From positions 1 through 14,288 of the forward strand of contig OMVC01000141.1 in NCBI GenBank assembly GCA_900314375.1: DNA of 14,288 nt, given 5' to 3'. The position numbers and the translations under genes were made by a program. Every line of letters begins with the position of its first letter. Positions within the stretch are counted from its first letter, which is position 1. A model generated the notes under the pieces. The model did no database searches. It saw nothing but the letters and a program-made list of their open reading frames with translations, and had not been told where the DNA came from. Positions 12,455-14,288 of the stretch are shown in pieces. This DNA comes from an uncultured bacterium (GTDB lineage: Bacteria; Cyanobacteriota; Vampirovibrionia; Gastranaerophilales; Gastranaerophilaceae).

Positions 12455-14288
12455 ATGCCGACTTTGGAAAAAACAAGCATTACACTCAAAAAATTATGTA
12501 AAGAGCTTTCAATTTCAACGGCTACGGCACGAAATTGGATTAGATTGGGTAAACTTACTCCAAAATCTTTTGAAGACGGTATTGCACTGTTTGATGATGA
12601 TTATGTCGAACATTTAAAATCAGAGCTTTTAAATGAAAATTCTCAAAAATTGAAAACTCGAAGAAATAAAACTTTTTCATCGGGAACAAAGTTTTATGAT
12701 GCATATGTCTCAAAAAATTCTCCTAATATTTTGACTATTCATGGAATTTCTGATTATTTTATTCAAAATGATATAATTCCGCCTGTTGAATTGGTTCAAT
12801 TATTGCTTGCTGATTGCGCAATAAAATTGATATCAAAGAAAAACAATTTAAACGAAAATTTAAAATCATTTTTGTTTGAGGGGGAATTTTCAGACGAATT
12901 TAATTGGCTAATAAATGATTTATTACCTGATGAAAAATACTTTTATCTGATAGACAAATATGAGTCTTTGTTTAAATATGAATATACTTATTGCGTAAAT
13001 GAAGATACTTTAGGTTTGATATATATATCTTGCCGAAATTTAAAAAATCGCAAAGAAAATGGTGCATATTATACTCCGGAAAAAACTGTTAAAAAACTAA
13101 TAGAAAATTTGGATATAAATTCTGAGCACACAGTTTTTGACCCCTGTTGCGGCTGTGGAAATTTTTTGCTTCACCTGCCTGATCATGTAAATTTAAGAAA
13201 TATATATGGCAATGATATTGATCTGCTAAGTGTTAAAATAACCAGAATGAACCTTGCAATAAAATATAATGCCCCTGATAAAAATATTCTTTATAAAAAT
13301 ATAACTTGCAGTGATTACTTAACGACGTATAAAGATATAAAATATGATTATATCATTGGAAATCCTCCGTGGGGAGCAAAGTATGACGAAAAAACAAAAA
13401 ATTATATAAATAAAAATTATCGTTGCGCAAAAAATGATAAATTTGAATCATATGATGTAATTACGGAAAAGGCGCTTTCAGACTTGAAAATCGGTGGATA
13501 TCTTTCTTTTATTTTGCCGGAAGCCATATTAAACGTAAAATCACACAAACCTGTCCGTGATATTATTTGTGAAAATAATTCCGTTGAATATTTGGAGTAT
13601 CTCAATGAGGCTTTTAACGGTGTTCAATGTCCTTCTGTTATTTTGAAAATAAAAAATACACAACAGGCTTTTGATGGCAAAAACGTTATAGTAAATGACG
13701 GTATGCGGACTTTTAAAACTACTTATAAAAAAACGGATAATTTATTATATGTCGTGTCGGATGAAGAACATGCAATTATCCAAAAAATAAACGGCAATAA
13801 TGATAACAGGATATTTTTAAAAAATAACGCAGAATTTGCTCTCGGAATTGTTACGGGCAATAATAAAGAATTGCTTGAATCTTCACCATTTGAAGGTTCT
13901 GAAATAATTTTAACCGGCAAAAACATTACTAAATATAAAATTTCTGCGCCGTATAATTATATAAAATTTGAACCTGATAAATTTCAGCAAATTGCTCCGA
14001 TAGAATTGTATCGTGCAAAAGAAAAACTTATTTATAAATTTATCTCAAATGAGCCTGTATTTGCTTATGATAATAAAAAAACTTTAACTCTTAACAGTTG
14101 CAACATACTGATCCCGAATATTGAAGGGTATAATATCAAGTACATTTTGGCAATATTAAATTCAAAAATTATATCATTCTATTTTAAAAAAGTTTTTAAA
14201 TCCGTAAAGCTATTGCGCTCTCATATTGAAAATCTGCCAATTCCTGTAGCAACATCTGAACAACAGAATGAAATAATTAATTATTCCC
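12455..14288 (+). CDS. N6-adenine DNA methyltransferase with N-terminal HTH and TaqI-like C-terminus (partial)
   Basis: The frame runs from ATG 12455 to the window edge without a stop: 611 residues and still open. Residues about 8-33 form a helix-turn-helix of MerR/excisionase type (LSISTATARNWIRLGKL). Residues about 60-195 are a family-specific linker. Residues about 200-430 form an Eco57I/TaqI-like amino-methyltransferase domain: GAYYTP (203-208), S-adenosylmethionine motif DPCCGCGNFL (229-238), and catalytic NPPW (303-306), which marks N6-adenine methylation. Residues about 480-600 resemble the TaqI-type target-recognition domain, with ILNSKI and the ENLPIP segment near the end. No PD-(D/E)xK nuclease motif was seen in the visible part, so it may be a lone methylase or the modification part of a restriction system continuing downstream. 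There is no Shine-Dalgarno; the start lies 2 nt after the synthetase stop, implying coupled translation. The DNA looks more AT-rich than its neighbours. Confidence 0.9.
   Translation, partial: MPTLEKTSITLKKLCKELSISTATARNWIRLGKLTPKSFEDGIALFDDDYVEHLKSELLNENSQKLKTRRNKTFSSGTKFYDAYVSKNSPNILTIHGISDYFIQNDIIPPVELVQLLLADCAIKLISKKNNLNENLKSFLFEGEFSDEFNWLINDLLPDEKYFYLIDKYESLFKYEYTYCVNEDTLGLIYISCRNLKNRKENGAYYTPEKTVKKLIENLDINSEHTVFDPCCGCGNFLLHLPDHVNLRNIYGNDIDLLSVKITRMNLAIKYNAPDKNILYKNITCSDYLTTYKDIKYDYIIGNPPWGAKYDEKTKNYINKNYRCAKNDKFESYDVITEKALSDLKIGGYLSFILPEAILNVKSHKPVRDIICENNSVEYLEYLNEAFNGVQCPSVILKIKNTQQAFDGKNVIVNDGMRTFKTTYKKTDNLLYVVSDEEHAIIQKINGNNDNRIFLKNNAEFALGIVTGNNKELLESSPFEGSEIILTGKNITKYKISAPYNYIKFEPDKFQQIAPIELYRAKEKLIYKFISNEPVFAYDNKKTLTLNSCNILIPNIEGYNIKYILAILNSKIISFYFKKVFKSVKLLRSHIENLPIPVATSEQQNEIINYS

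Noticed and set aside
13417..13926. Two minus-strand open frames inside the methyltransferase region
   Set aside because: The + strand frame here is continuous and carries methyltransferase motifs; the reverse frames are shadows.

Overview
The window reads as ordinary chromosome from a low-GC bacterium. AT-rich codons, compact operons, a short lineage-type secreted protein, and the double zinc-ribbon protein suggest a gut Vampirovibrionia/Gastranaerophilales-type organism. A low-GC Firmicute cannot be excluded without a database search; this assignment is inference.

Layout. Positions 1-1083 (+ strand): a possible tail of an upstream gene, then cytidine deaminase (cdd), a 1-nt-overlapping small Cys/His protein, and a separate small unknown protein. 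A two-way hairpin terminator follows (1084-1122). Positions 1136-4617 (- strand): read in the transcription direction, yebC, a GAF-GGDEF diguanylate cyclase, tsaE and tsaB form one tight operon from a good promoter at 4657-4685, followed by a double zinc-ribbon protein with its own weak promoter and strong ribosome-binding site. The operon joins a translation factor and two parts of the tRNA t6A37 machinery to a c-di-GMP enzyme.

Positions 4698-5545: a lone gene (- strand) for a phage-structural-looking protein, with a near-consensus promoter, a palindrome over its ribosome-binding site and a strong terminator. It is divergent from uvrA. uvrA (5555-8395) appears to have almost no leader and no Shine-Dalgarno. 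Positions 8563-10697 (+): a secreted protein of unknown function, a DUF475/TerC-type membrane protein and a YjbQ/UPF0047 protein, apparently separate units.

Positions 10722-14288 (+): an acyl-CoA synthetase with a consensus-like promoter, followed after 2 nt by a long reading frame that is still open at the window edge. It encodes an N6-adenine DNA methyltransferase with an N-terminal helix-turn-helix and a TaqI-like target-recognition C-terminus, in visibly more AT-rich DNA. This is the most likely accessory (defence or modification) element here. No tRNA, rRNA, CRISPR array, insertion sequence or integrase was seen, and there is no gene-free stretch longer than 300 bases.
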